Of a DNA stretch of 64,000 nucleotides, positions 11,344 through 22,599 are shown one piece after another (position 1 is the stretch's first letter; every line of letters begins with the position of its first letter). The DNA lies in contig WPIO01000053.1 in the NCBI GenBank assembly GCA_009760855.2, forward strand, positions 2,055,001 to 2,119,000, given 5' to 3'. Below the pieces are notes generated by a model. That model was not told where the DNA came from, did no database searches, and saw only the letters and a program-made list of their open reading frames with translations. Made by a program: the position numbers and the translations under genes. Source of the DNA: Cristatella mucedo. Taxonomy: Eukaryota > Bryozoa > Phylactolaemata > Cristatellidae.

Positions 11344-11812
11344 GTTCGCTGCTCTTTTAGCTGCCTGGCGTCCTCCAGGTCGATCCTCGGATAAGTCGCT
11401 CGAGGCGTTTGAACGAGGAAGGTTACTAGGTCACCGAGCGATGTCAGCCAGGAAACCTAGCGGCCGGTTGGTCTTTTTTGTCCTCTTCCGCCCGAGTCTC
11501 ATCTCAATACCGGAACTGCCCCCTCCCCCCTGCCCGCCGTCCCACCCCCATCAGGCATCTCCATCTGCTACTCCACCAAGCTGGGATGACTTTATGGGCA
11601 TTAAGCTGGCATTGAGTTGGCCGACTGCCGCCGGACGTACCGGCTTGTTCCGGTGGGCAACGGGCAGCCAAAACAGCCTTCGCAACGAGCAGCAAAGAGA
11701 ATTCTCGCGAGCGCGAGGAGGCTAGTGACTCAGGGAAGAGGCCGGTCAATGACGTGCGTAGTGCCGAAGCATCAGTACAGCATGCTGGGAAGGATGGGCC
11801 GGAGCGGGCAGC

Positions 11813-11813
11813 G

Positions 11814-11875
<62 letters not shown>

Positions 11876-11887
11876 CGAGAGCGAGAG

Positions 11888-11946
<59 letters not shown>
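11813..11946. repeat. (GA)n microsatellite
   Basis: About 130 bp of GA units with a small GAGC-interrupted centre. Confidence 0.96.
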
Positions 11947-11949
<3 letters not shown>

Positions 11950-12754
11950 GAGTGAAACGTTGGACGAATGCGTTATCGGCAAGATTGTGACAGCGCTAGA
12001 GCACACCTGCAGCGTAGCGTGCAATGCGAATAACTTACTGCTACTAATGCTGTCGTTGTTTTCATTGTCATTATTAGTGCAAGCGCACAGGAAGCGGATG
12101 CCATTCGTAATCATTAGTCATTTTTATTAGGGTTGAGGACGAGACATCTTTACTGCGAGCGAGCCTGAGAGCTGCACGCACGCTGCAGCTGGCGCGGCAG
12201 TGCACGCGCGTCTCTCTGCGGCAATGAAATAGGCTGGCCTATGCTAGAGACACGGCCTCGGGCGATGGTGCTCGGCGCGTGTGCTCTTCGCCGCTGCCCC
12301 GAGCTCGGCTACCGTCGGCGTCTGCTCGCGTGCACCGAGCTGCTGTCTGCTCCTCGCCAGCTTGGCCGCCGCTGCAAGCCGCCAGCTCCACCCATCAGTT
12401 TAGTATCAGCTCTCGCTGCTCGCTCGGCGGACCGGTCGGCAAGCTGACGACCGCCGTGCGCCGCACACGTGACCTCTCCGGTTCACGAGCTGCCGTCGCG
12501 AGGGCGTTCGTAAAAGTAGTGCAATTTCGATTCCAAGGTCAAGGACTCACGGAGCGAAATCTTCTGTTGCCGAAAGGCTCCAGTCGAAAGAAAGAAATGC
12601 CTGCTCGAATTAGTCCCGTTGCCAGGCTTGAGAAAGCTGAAACTGCAGGTGCAGTACCTCAGTTGAGTATAGTTTAGGAGCTAAGCCGCCTGGGAACAAA
12701 GTGGTGTACCCAAGTAGGGTACACGGCCGGAGCAACTGATAAATGATATGATTG

Positions 12755-13182
12755 CTTTGAATTGATTGAACTGCTGCACCAGTTTCAGCCTCCTTGTGCC
12801 CTCAGGTCCTGTATGGACAAGAAATTAGCTGTTCCATGCCTCCGCTTAAAGACCGTTGGCGACAGAAGCTTGAGCTCTGCAGGTCCTAGACTGTGGAACT
12901 CGCTTCCACGATTCTTACGCAACGACAACTACTCTCCTGCTGCCGACTATGGCACATTGTTTCCAACAGTCCTGAGCTGCTACTTCCGTACTACTCACTC
13001 TTCAACAGCTCTCCTAACTCTGCTATGCTTCCCACTATCTCTTTGTTGCGTGAGATGAAGTCTGTTGGTTGCCAAATGCGTACCGAAAGTCGCTTAGTCT
13101 GTGAGTGCGCTATACAAATCCCTCCTGCGTAACACCCTCATGGTCTTTATGAATTTGTGGAGTTACAGACGGAGATACATAT
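12755..13182 (+). mobile_element. LINE-Y copy, 5'-truncated
   Basis: Same plan as the 8.2-kb copy: coding segment MDKKLAVPCLRLKT, GPRLWNSLPRFLR, then the 3' block, ending gacggagatacatatagg without the extended ACATT run. Confidence 0.88.
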
Positions 13183-13354
13183 AGGGCCAGCTGGGGGTCA
13201 CGTGGCTTGACCGTGCCCGCCCTTTGACCAAGGTCAGGGTCGGAAGGCAGTCGATTGGCAGGCTGCTTTTTTGGTGAAAGCTCCCGGCAGTTCGGAATTC
13301 TTGTGTATCGGAGGTGCAGATCCACCGCTATACATATAGTATCGACTAAAGTCA

Positions 13355-14110
13355 TATAGTACCGCAATCAAGTTGGAACGCCTCACCCTGAAGATGGGTT
13401 CATCTAGTAGCACTCCAACGAAGTCTGCCCGTGCGTAATCTGTGCGTGCTGTACCCGAAAGACGTCATTGGATGAGCACAGTGCCTCCGCTATCAAATAG
13501 TACTACTTTCACGAGAGAACATGGCCAAACTCGGTGCCTGCTAATACAAAAGCACCTCAGCCAAACGAGTTCGCGCCTTTGTGACTTGACCTCTAGATTC
13601 CTACAATTCCGTTTATTCGGTGTCCTTAATCGTCTACAACTAGTTCAAAACTGCCTCGCTGGTTTGGCCCAGTGGTTAAGGTGTTCGCCCCGACCAAGGT
13701 CAAGGTGAATGTATTGATTGACCGAGGTCGTGGGCTCGAGCCCCGAGGCGCATGTGAAGCGTCCGAATAAAGAGTAATTTCTCTTTGGGCACTGTGCAAA
13801 TGAATTCTGTATAAATTATAAAACTCTGCAGCTTGGCTAGTTTGCAGTCAACAGCATTGCTGCCACAGCATACCACTTCTTTTAGAGCTACACTGGCTCC
13901 CTAGAAAACATCGAATCGACTTCAAGAGGTCGCACTCTTGCCCCAGTCTACCTGCCCTTGACCTTGTAGCTCCTCCTTGAGCTACTGCACCACTCGCTCT
14001 TCAGCCTCTATTGGTTTCGCCGTACGCTGCATCCTATTGAAACCTGTCATTGGTCGGGCCCTCATTGTGTCTGCACCGACCGACATTCTCTGGCCGACGT
14101 ACGTAGCACG
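13355..14110 (+). mobile_element. Old LINE-X-like copy interrupted by SINE-B
   Basis: Left part: aagttggaacgcctcaccct corresponds to the [10 protein letters not shown] segment, and later ttcgcgcctttgtgacttga to FVTSRLD. After the SINE-B at 13659-13818 it resumes with aaactctgcagcttggctag (NSAARL) and tacactggctccctagaaaa (LHWLP). The frame is broken in several places. Confidence 0.7.
13659..13818 (+). mobile_element. SINE-B copy nested in an old LINE-X
   Basis: Typical head (tttggcccagtggttaaggt), duplicated gaccgaggtc segment, B box gggctcgagcccc and the shared tail. AAAACT occurs at both borders (caaaactgcc on the left, ataaaactctg on the right) and is a likely target-site duplication. Confidence 0.9.
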
Positions 14111-14127
14111 TCGCTATTTCAGTCAAC

Positions 14128-14354
14128 AAAATCTGAGCTGATTTTAACAGCCTCATTTGTATATATATTATATATTATATTGTATATATTGTATATATAT
14201 ATATTTGCATATATTTGTATAGCGGCAGAAGAGCCTTATCGGCTACCACCACCGCTTGCAGTTGACACTAAGGAGTCGCTCAACCGCAGGATTCGAACCC
14301 ACGACCTTGGCGGTGAAGAGCGAGCACCTTACCTCACGGGCTATCGCGGCCCAG
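14128..14354 (-). mobile_element. SINE-A copy carrying an internal AT microsatellite, reverse
   Basis: The minus strand has B box gtgggttcgaatcctgcgg and the SINE-A body. The 3' part, normally tatacaaatgaggctgttaa, is split by about 65 bp of TATA-rich repeats at 14157-14222, apparently grown from the tatac/atttgtat bases of the element itself. Confidence 0.85.
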
Positions 14355-14359
14355 AAGCT

Positions 14360-15128
14360 CCCCGGACGCCCGAGCTCTGCCGGTTTAAGCTCTCCTCCTC
14401 TTCGTCCGCACGCGACACGTGAGCTGAAAGATCCGAGTCGTTAAAGTAGTACTACGTACAAATACTCGGTGACAAGTCAGTCCACGCTGGACGGTTAACC
14501 GGACCGGACCGGACGGTTAAAGAGACCTGTTGGATCCGAGCGAACGCTCGACTGAGACCACTGCTTCTTGCCAATATACGAGTACGAGTGCAGGCTGCGT
14601 TGGTTTGCCGTCCGTGGGCAGGGCGAGCGTTGGACGATGCTCCTGCGAGCTTTCATTCGACATGCCTTCGAGCCGAAGGTTTCGTCCAGTCGGTCACGTG
14701 ACAGCGAGCTCAGGCGCAGGCAGTCAGCTGGCGACTGACGCAGGCAGGTGCCGCTGCACCGCGCTGCTGCCCGAACTGCCTGCTTACTGTTCTCTTGAGC
14801 GACTGGCCGGGATTTAGTGGGCTGCGCGCCAGTCAATCGTTCAAATGTTGCTGGACTCGAATCGGCGACCTGAGTGGCTGCAGCGTTCGCACGAAGTGAA
14901 TCCGGCCAGCGGGCCGGCCATTGAACGGCCGGCGCTCAGCCACCGATCGCGTTACATCGCTCGTAACTCGAGGAGCCACGACGTTTACGTCTTCCGGTTT
15001 GCCCCCCCCCCTCCAGTGAACCCTATTTGTCAGGAACTCACCCGGCCGCCATTTGGGGCCTAAATGAGATTGGCCCGGCTCGTAGTTTCTGCTTGTGGCA
15101 CCGTCAGACCAGCCTGGGGGGCCCCAGA
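14360..15128. other. No gene recognised
   Basis: CpG-rich DNA. The minus strand near 14870-14920 has a B-box-like gccgattcgagtccagc that could be a tRNA-derived remnant. Nothing else is recognisable. Confidence 0.3.
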
Positions 15129-15129
15129 T

Positions 15130-15480
15130 GACATTCAGAAGCGTTGAGCCACGTGCACGTCATCCCTATGCGACTCCGAAAAGCCACAGACTTTATGGAC
15201 GTCAGGGTGGAGTTATCTCTAGCGCATGTGCACTCTACAACTTATGGCGAGCATTCGCCAGCCAACAGACTACATCTCACGCAGCCAGCAGAGAAAATGA
15301 GAATCACACCTGTGTCAGGAGGTCGAAGGTCGAGGAAGTGTGATGTCGGTATTCAGCAAAGAGGCCGGCCGTAAAGGATGTGCCAGAGTCGGCAGCAGGA
15401 GAGAATGTGTCATTACGTAAGAGTGGTGACACCTGCAGAGCCTCGGCACCCATCCGAGAGCGATAGTCGTTAAGTGAAAG
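15130..15480 (-). mobile_element. Old LINE-Y fragment, reverse
   Basis: aaaggatgtgccagagtcgg, cagcaggagagaatgtgtca and cattacgtaagagtggtgac match the minus strand of LINE-Y copies with insertions and substitutions. Confidence 0.55.
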
Positions 15481-15737
15481 ACAATACGGCTAATTTATTA
15501 TTTCGGAAGGACCCGAGGGTTCACGGAAGCTGGAGCTGCTTAAATAGTTCACGTATTTATAGAGCCATCGGAGGTCAAGGCCGGGTCAATTCGGGCCTTG
15601 CAGGTCAGAGTGAGAATCCAACTCTGCATTTGTTGATCGATCCGTGGCTATCGAAGAACCTTAATCAAAGCACACCTACGAGTTGCGTCTTCCGTAGTAC
15701 AGGCTTACTAGCATTTTTCTGAAGCCCTGACGATAAT

Positions 15738-15874
15738 ATTAAAATATAATTCGTCTGTACAGAGAGAGCACTATGCGAGCTTAATCTCTATCCAGGCGCT
15801 TCACATACTTCAGAGCTCGACCCGGCGACCTCGGTCGCTAAAGGCACGAACCTTACCCCTAGGCCAAAGCACAG
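15738..15874 (-). mobile_element. SINE-B copy, worn, reverse
   Basis: The minus strand reads tttggcctaggggtaaggtt, an altered B box (cgggtcgagctctg) and the shared tail (gaagcgcctggatagagatt). Confidence 0.75.
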
Positions 15875-16339
15875 TGCTGAGTTGCAGCCGTCTGGTCTAT
15901 AGACTGGGAGTGAGGAGGACCCAACGAGCCAACTAGAGTAAGGTTCGCAGCCAGCCAATGAGAGTAGGACCCGCAGCCAGCCAATCACATCAATCGGGAA
16001 GCTCCTTATTTTGGATTGAGATTGTGAGCGTGATAATTAACCGAGGAAACGGTCGTCCATGTAAAGCTATCGGCTGTCGTGCTGTTGTAAAAGAGGACGA
16101 CTGAATTACTCGCTCTTGCGATGGTGGTCGTACTACAGCGTCACCGAAGAGCCCACTGTTAATACCAGCCGAACGTTTAGTGCACCCCGTGAGTTAGGAT
16201 TTGGTTTTAGCGTCGTTAAGTAAAGATCCGTAGCGTACGTAGCCTTCCAGGGCTGTGGATTGGCCTGCCTGGATGGAATTCGCGGTTGTTAGATCTTTGC
16301 AAGGGAGACGTTAAGATATTAAGCCTTTCGTAATCTATA

Positions 16340-16985
16340 TTCCCCTTCTGCCGACGTAACCGCCAAGTGCAATCTAAGCTCTCATTTAAAATTCAGACGA
16401 CATGCAGCTTTGTGTTGTGCTTTGATCTCTCCATCCTTTCCAGCGCGTCGAAATCCCAACTCCCTTGCAGCATGGATTACTGACATTCGCGCTGGTACGG
16501 CATACAATTTTCTGCATTTCAATTTCGATAAAGCCAACTTACTATTTGTGGGCAAACCTGATGTTGCTCAGAAATTGGAAAGCCCGACCCTCAAAATAGG
16601 CTCTGCTAGCCAGCGTGTCACCTGTCGCGCCTACATGATACCCACCGGGTGTTCTGTTCCACGATGACCCTTCACTACACGACCAAGTTAACTCCACAGT
16701 CAAGTCTGCCTACTTTCAGTAACGCAAGATTGTGAGCAATCGGGCCTACTTAGACGAGGACAATCGACAGTCGAGCTGCTCCACGAATTTGTGACGTCCC
16801 GTCAGTACATCCTCACAGGTAATTCTGCCCGTGCAACAGGGGGCTTTTAGCATGTGCAACACTCTGTAGCTAAGCTGTTGGCGTCATGAACGTCGCTACT
16901 AGAGCTGCGATCCCGCTTCTCTCGATGAGCTGCTTCGCAGGTTCGCAACTGGCTTCCCATCGAGCACGACAGCGAGGCTCCCCCA
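16340..16985 (+). mobile_element. Old LINE-X fragment
   Basis: Recognisable segments in order: [43 protein letters not shown], then worn STVKSAYF and TSR segments. The frame is broken after about 16667. Confidence 0.75.
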
Positions 16986-17071
16986 CTCACCTTTGTATCG
17001 CACTTTTGCTGTGCTTCAAACCAACCCCAAGTCCTTTGTGAGAGAGTGCCCCATCCCGGAAGCAGCAGTTT

Positions 17072-17338
17072 GAGGAAGGAGCGAATGGGAGGAAGGAGCG
17101 AAGGGAGGAAGGGAGGGAGGAAGGGAGGAAGGGAGGAAGGAAGGAGCGAAGGAAGGAAGGAGCAAAGGGAGGAAGGAGCAAAGGGAGGAAAGAGTGAAGG
17201 AAGGAAGGAGTGAAGGGAGGAAAGAGCGAAGGGAGGAAGGAACGTAGGGAGGAAGGAGTGAAGGGAGGAAGGAACGTAGGGAGAAAGGAACGTAGGGAGG
17301 AAGGAGTGAAGGGAGGACGGAGCGAAGGGAGGAAGGGC
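17072..17338. repeat. Purine-strand GGGAGGAAGGAGCGAA-type minisatellite
   Basis: About 270 bp of almost pure purine on the + strand, with irregular 12- to 20-bp units (gggaggaaggagcgaa, gggaggaaggaacgta). Its Leu/Pro/Ser-rich minus frames are repeat artefacts. Confidence 0.93.
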
Positions 17339-17573
17339 GACTGACCGAATTCTCCAAACGCCGCAGCCTTCAACGCCGGCTGACTCAGCGGTGGTGGCAG
17401 GCGCGTGTTTGACTTAATCCTCAGCACCTAATGCGAGACTGGCAGGCCACCGAGGACAGCCCTGCCATAACCTGTCAGCGTTCGATCGCTGCCACCGCAG
17501 TGCCGTGCGGCGGCGGCTGTTCGTGCATCAGGTGATCACGTGTAGTCCGAGCAGCGACTTCCTGCGTTCAGCG

Positions 17574-18360
17574 AAAATTTGACTTCTGTAACTCACTGTT
17601 TGCTGGCCTGCCGGCATGTGCGATCGGGCGATTGCAGCTGGTGCAAAACTCCGCAGCTAGGCTTGTCTATCGTGAGCGTCGCAGTTGCCACATCACACCA
17701 CTTTTTACCGACCTGCACTGGCTACCAGTCAAGCAATGGATCGACTTCAAGGTTTCACTTTACAGCAAATGTAAAGCGCCTAAAGAGAGATTAAGTTCTC
17801 TGAAGGCGCTTTATCAAGTGAATTATTATTATTATTATTATTATTATTAAGGTTTTGTCGCTCACCTTTACGATACTTCAATCTTTGGCACCAGCCTATC
17901 TCTCAGACTACTGCCCCACCAGGCCAAGCATCATACCACCCGCATTTCGAAATCCAACAGTTTACCAATACCTCGTACAAACCTCAAATCCGTTGGAGAC
18001 CCTGCATTTAGTTCGTATTCTCCCAAAGCCTGGAACTCCCTCCCGACTTGCGTCAGAACATCCCCCGACTTGACCACATTTAAAAAGACCTTAAAAACAC
18101 CTATTTAGGACAGCATTTAGTGGGTCCCTGTGATTCGTCCTTGATGTGCTTATGTGTGCTGACACTGTGCATGCTGACACTAACCGAATTTGCATGCTGA
18201 CCCTGTGCATGTCACCCCTAACCATGTTATTCATGTTGTTTATCAAGCATGATTTTACTTATCATTTATTTGCATTTCCCTTCGCAGCAAATGTAAAGCG
18301 CCTAGAAAGAGATTGAAATCTCTGATGGTACTTTATCAAGTGCATTATTATTATTATTAT
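17574..18360 (+). mobile_element. LINE-X copy with an internal tail insertion
   Basis: Begins at the DFCNSLLAGLPAC segment, continues through [18 protein letters not shown] and [14 protein letters not shown], is cut by a 93-bp insertion, then resumes at FKVLSLTF and runs to the 3' tail and ATT repeats at about 18360. One-base changes break the later frame. Confidence 0.88.
17756..17848 (+). mobile_element. 93-bp LINE-X 3'-tail-only insertion with 7-bp target duplication
   Basis: The insert starts cactttacagcaaatgtaaa, contains the whole terminal block and ends in ATT repeats. It is flanked by AAGGTTT at 17749-17755 and 17849-17855. Removing it restores the uninterrupted LINE-X coding order (DFKV-LSLTF). 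Confidence 0.9.
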
Positions 18361-18379
18361 TATTATTGCTATAAGATCT

Positions 18380-19108
18380 GTGAACAAATCGAATCGCTTG
18401 GCTAACCTTTTATCACAGCATTTCGTGGGCCCCTGGGATTCGTCTTTTATGTGTTTGTGCTTGCTGACACTGTGCATGCTGCCACTAACCCCACTTGGAT
18501 GCTGGCCCTGTGCATGTCACCCCGTAATCGTATTATTTATGTTGTTTATCAAGCATGATACCACTCACCATTCAACCGTGTTTCCTTTGCAGCAAATGTT
18601 CTGTCGCTCACTTTCAGGTCCCTTCATTCTTTGGCTCCAGCCTACTAATCAGATCTACTCCCCCACCAGGCTAAGCGTCGTACTACCCGCTTTTCGGAAT
18701 CTAACTGTTTACCTATACCTCGTACAACCCCCAAATCCTTCGGAGACCATGCCTTTAGTTCATACGGTCCAAAAGCCTAAACTCGCTCCAGACGTGCGTC
18801 ACAACATCCCCTGACTTGACCACATTTAAAAAGAAATTAAAAAATGCGCCTATTTATGACAGCCTTTAGTGGGTCCTTGTGATTCGTCCTTTATGTGCTT
18901 ATGTGTGCTGACACTGTGCATGCTGCTGCCAATAACCAAGCTTGCATGCTGACCCTGCGCATGTCATCCCTAACTACGTTGTTCTTGTTGTTTGTTGAGT
19001 GTGCTACTACTGACCATTCAATCATGCTTCCTTTGCAGCAAATGTAAAGCGCCTTGAAAGATTGATTTCTGAGGACACTTTATCAAGTGTTATTGTTATT
19101 ATTATTAT
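18380..19108 (+). mobile_element. LINE-X 3' fragments in tandem
   Basis: 18380-18600 is LINE-X 3' UTR cut within the terminal block at gcaaatgtt. 18600-19108 restarts in the C-terminal coding region (ctgtcgctcactttcaggtc) and runs through the UTR to the tail. Both are worn and non-coding. Confidence 0.8.
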
Positions 19109-19375
19109 TATACCTTACACGAACGTAAAATCCTTTGGAGACCGTGCCCTTAGTCAGTATGCTCCAAAAGCCTGGAACTCACTCCCGACTGGCGTTGCCG
19201 TATCCTCTGACTTGACATTTAAAAACAGGTCGCCTCTAACCGTGTTATCCTTGTTGACACTGTGCATGCTATTTATTACTAACCGTTCGATCGTGCTTCC
19301 TTTACTGCACTTTTAAAGTGCCTAGAAAGAGATTAAGTTCTCTGAGAGGGCGCTACACAAATATTTTAACATAAT
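19109..19375 (+). mobile_element. LINE-X C-terminal and 3' end fragment
   Basis: Starts in the KSFGDRALSQYAPKAWNSLP segment and ends with gattaagttctctgagaggg, gcgctacacaaat. It has an internal deletion in the UTR. Confidence 0.8.
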
Positions 19376-19399
19376 TATTATAAAATCGCTATTCCCGGT

Positions 19400-21700
19400 G
19401 CAGTCGCGTGCCCACCGGGGCAGCGGGGAGCGCAGATGCCGCCAGAGGGCACACGCTCGTCAGGCGTACGCTGAGCTGGAGCCGTCTCGCACGCGAGGGC
19501 TTTTTTAAATCGCAGGGGTGGGGGCGGGCGGGCGGGAGGATGGGCGAGCAATCGGTGCATGCAGTGTCAGGTTTTAAGAGCCGGCGGCTTTCGAGTTGCC
19601 GCCGGCGAGCGCGCCGCCACCGCCACCGCCGCGAGGGCACTGGTCACCCGAGCCGAGAGGCCCGAGACGAGCGGCTCCAGGCGGGGCGCGTCGGGTCGGT
19701 CAGGACGTCGCCGGGTCGTCTCCTTAACGGCCTACCCACCGTCGCTACGGAGCCGTCGGCTCAGAGGGGTCAGCAGACCGACCGCGTCGTCGTCGTCGAG
19801 AAAACGACATAACGCTGTCGCGCGGGGTGTCGAGAAAACGACATAACGCTGTCGCGCGGGGTGTGCCGGCGATCACCGAATGCTGAGGCAGACTTATCGC
19901 GCCGCAGCTGGTGGCAGCTGGCCGAGCTAAGAGCAGCGGTTTCGTCCACCGCGCCGGCCGCGGTGGCACCGGCTGGGGAACGCGGCCGCGCTGCGTGCGT
20001 ACAGCGGGCGCCGGCGGTGCGTACAGCGGGCGCCGGCGGCTGCGGCGGCTGGGTGAGCATCGCGCTGCTGCGAGCGAATCGCAGCGCGGCCAAGCCAATC
20101 CGAGTGCAGAGGGGCGGTTCGGCCGGGCCGATCCGCTAGAAAAACAACGGATTAAACCAGGGTTTGTCTCCCCGAGCATCGCAGCCCGCCCGTGAACGGG
20201 AGAATCGTATTGGTTCGCTTTGTCGGGCGGCTCGACTGTGCACCGGGACATCCGCGCGGCGGCGGCCGCATCGATGCTCGCTCATCGGACTCCCGCTCGG
20301 CCTGAAACAAAGGATGCGGCCCGCTATTTTGTCTTTGTAACGGGCCGTTAATTAATTCTAAAGGATTAACCACGAGCTACGCCGTCGGAATCGATAAGCC
20401 GCCCGGACCTTGGCCCGTACGTCCGCGCCGAACGCCCGTCCGACGTTCGTGCTCGAGAGGGCGCACGCGGAGGCGCTTGCCCGTCCTTTTCGGCTCGAGC
20501 GGCCGTCGCGGCAGCGGCAGGTACGTTCGCGCACGCGGGGCCTCGAAGCTCAGCCAAGTCCGGAGCTCGCCCGCCCAGCCGACCGACAGGGTGCGCTCGC
20601 TCGCGCCTCTGCCGCAGCACCGGGGCAGTCGCTAGCTCTTGAGGCCCGAGCTCTCCCTCTCCCTCTGCTCGCGAGGTGGGCGTCTGCGACGGGATGCCTG
20701 TGCTACCGCGCACGGAGCGCTGGCGAGTGGTACTGGTAACTGGTGAGGAGGTACGCGATCGGCTTTCGCGCGGGGCACATGGGGCGACCTCGGCGCCGGC
20801 ATCTGGCTTGCGGCGTTCGCGTTGCCTTTCGGGGGATTGTCGCGACAGGATACTTTCCTGCCACCCGGCGGAATCGAGCGTTTTGGTCGCGTGACTCACC
20901 TGAGGGTGCGGCGGTACGTCTTTAGCAGATAGGCCAGCCTATTGGGACGCTGCACTGGCGCCTGCCCGCGTGTGTGCGTCGCGTCTCGCGGGCCGCCGCC
21001 GCACCGCTCGACGGGCGCTCGTAGCAGGGCAGACGTATAGCGCAGGCAGACCTGCCTAAGTAAGCGCGCCCGGCGGCTTAGTGGATCCGAGCGCTGGCGA
21101 CCCAGCTAAGTAAGGTACGTCTGGCTCCTGCCGCCCGCCGTCGCACGCCGACCAGTCTCCGACACTCCCGCACAAAGGCGGCACCGCTTCGTCCCGCCGC
21201 CGCGAGCCGCAGATTCCCGAGGCCGCCGGCGCGTCCGCCGCAGCCGCGGTCGCCTCTGCCTGCCTCTGTCGGCATGCGACCGCAGGACGGCTGGCGGCCC
21301 TTGTGGCCCGGCGCACGCGCGCGGGGGGGGGGGGGTGTTCGGCGGTGGACGCCCGAGGCTGACGAGGAGAAGGGGTTGGGTCCGTGTGTGTGTGTGTGCA
21401 CGTGTGCGCGTGTGTGCGTGTGTGCGTGCGTGCGCGCGTGTGAGGGGGGGGGGGCGTCGCGGACAGATGCAGACGCAGACGTAGGTGCCCTACGCTGCTG
21501 CCTCGACGGCGCTGGCGCCTCGCCTGGATGAACTGCCGCCGCTGCCCGCCGCGAGGGGGCATGCCTGAGGAGCAGCCGTCGAAGCAGTCGCGGTGTGGGC
21601 ACGACCGACCGACCGAGCCGTCTCCCGACGGTCTGACGCCCCGGGGTCACTTCGCTTCGGGTCGCAGGATGCCATTTATTTTTTATGTAACTCGGGTCGG
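19400..21700. other. GC- and CpG-rich island; no gene identified
   Basis: This stretch is conspicuously richer in G+C and CpG than its flanks and free of recognised LINE/SINE copies. Many overlapping open frames exist on both strands, as expected at high GC, but none shows a recognisable domain. It may be an unmethylated promoter island for a gene outside the window or one I cannot recognise; this is inference. It contains a 34-bp tandem duplication and poly(G) runs. Confidence 0.45.
19795..19862. repeat. 34-bp perfect tandem duplication
   Basis: The unit beginning gtcgagaaaacgacataacg and ending gcgcggggt occurs twice in direct succession without mismatch. Confidence 0.95.
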
Positions 21701-21712
21701 TCAGCTCAGCGC

Positions 21713-21737
21713 GGGGGGGGGGGGGGGGGGGGGGGGG
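21713..21737. repeat. Poly(G) run of about 25
   Basis: The longest of many G/C homopolymers in the window. Confidence 0.95.
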
Positions 21738-21977
21738 CGGGGCTCAAAGAGCTGCCGACACGCCGGTCAGAACTCTGGGTGATAGCTGTCAGCCTGTGTG
21801 ACCGCAAGCGCTCGGAAGCGGTTAGAGTCGCCATTATGTAGGTATGCTGGCAGGAGACCCAGCCCATGCAAGCTGCCGACTGTGTAATGCTGTCAGTGAC
21901 GTTACCTGGGCTTTTATGCAGATGCAAAGCGGTGGCCCTCCTCGGGTTGGAGCACGTGGGATTTACATGTGATATTC

Positions 21978-22318
<341 letters not shown>

Positions 22319-22440
22319 AGCGATAAAGTCTTGTCTTTCTCTCCATCACTCGGCAAGATGACACACTTCCGTCGTGTGGCAAGATAGTACAGCTTGTCAC
22401 AGGTTGTCTTCCGTTAGGGAACTACTATGACTCAGCAAAA

Positions 22441-22442
<2 letters not shown>

Positions 22443-22477
<35 letters not shown>

Positions 22478-22590
22478 TTGTTTACTGGATAGAGAGAACG
22501 TAATCACTATCCAGGCATTTTACATATGTAGCAGTGCTCAGAGCCTGTTCTAGGCTTAAGTCGTTAAAGGCTGGTCCTGGGCCAGATAGC
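22443..22590 (-). mobile_element. AT run and worn SINE-B copy, reverse
   Basis: An AT microsatellite (22443-22473) is followed by a block whose minus strand reads catatgtaaaatgcctggat, agtgattacgttctctctat, with a head-like ctggcccaggaccagccttt. The B box is hardly recognisable. Confidence 0.5.
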
Positions 22591-22599
22591 TCGTAGATA

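Larger units (their letters stand above)
11090..12750. other. No gene recognised
   Basis: Holds a perfect palindrome (11301-11343) and a GA microsatellite (11813-11946). Short open frames lack recognisable domains. Confidence 0.35.

Noticed and set aside
19408-20899. Several overlapping frames over 100 codons
   Set aside because: Expected by chance at this GC content; Arg/Ala/Gly-rich sequence without domains.
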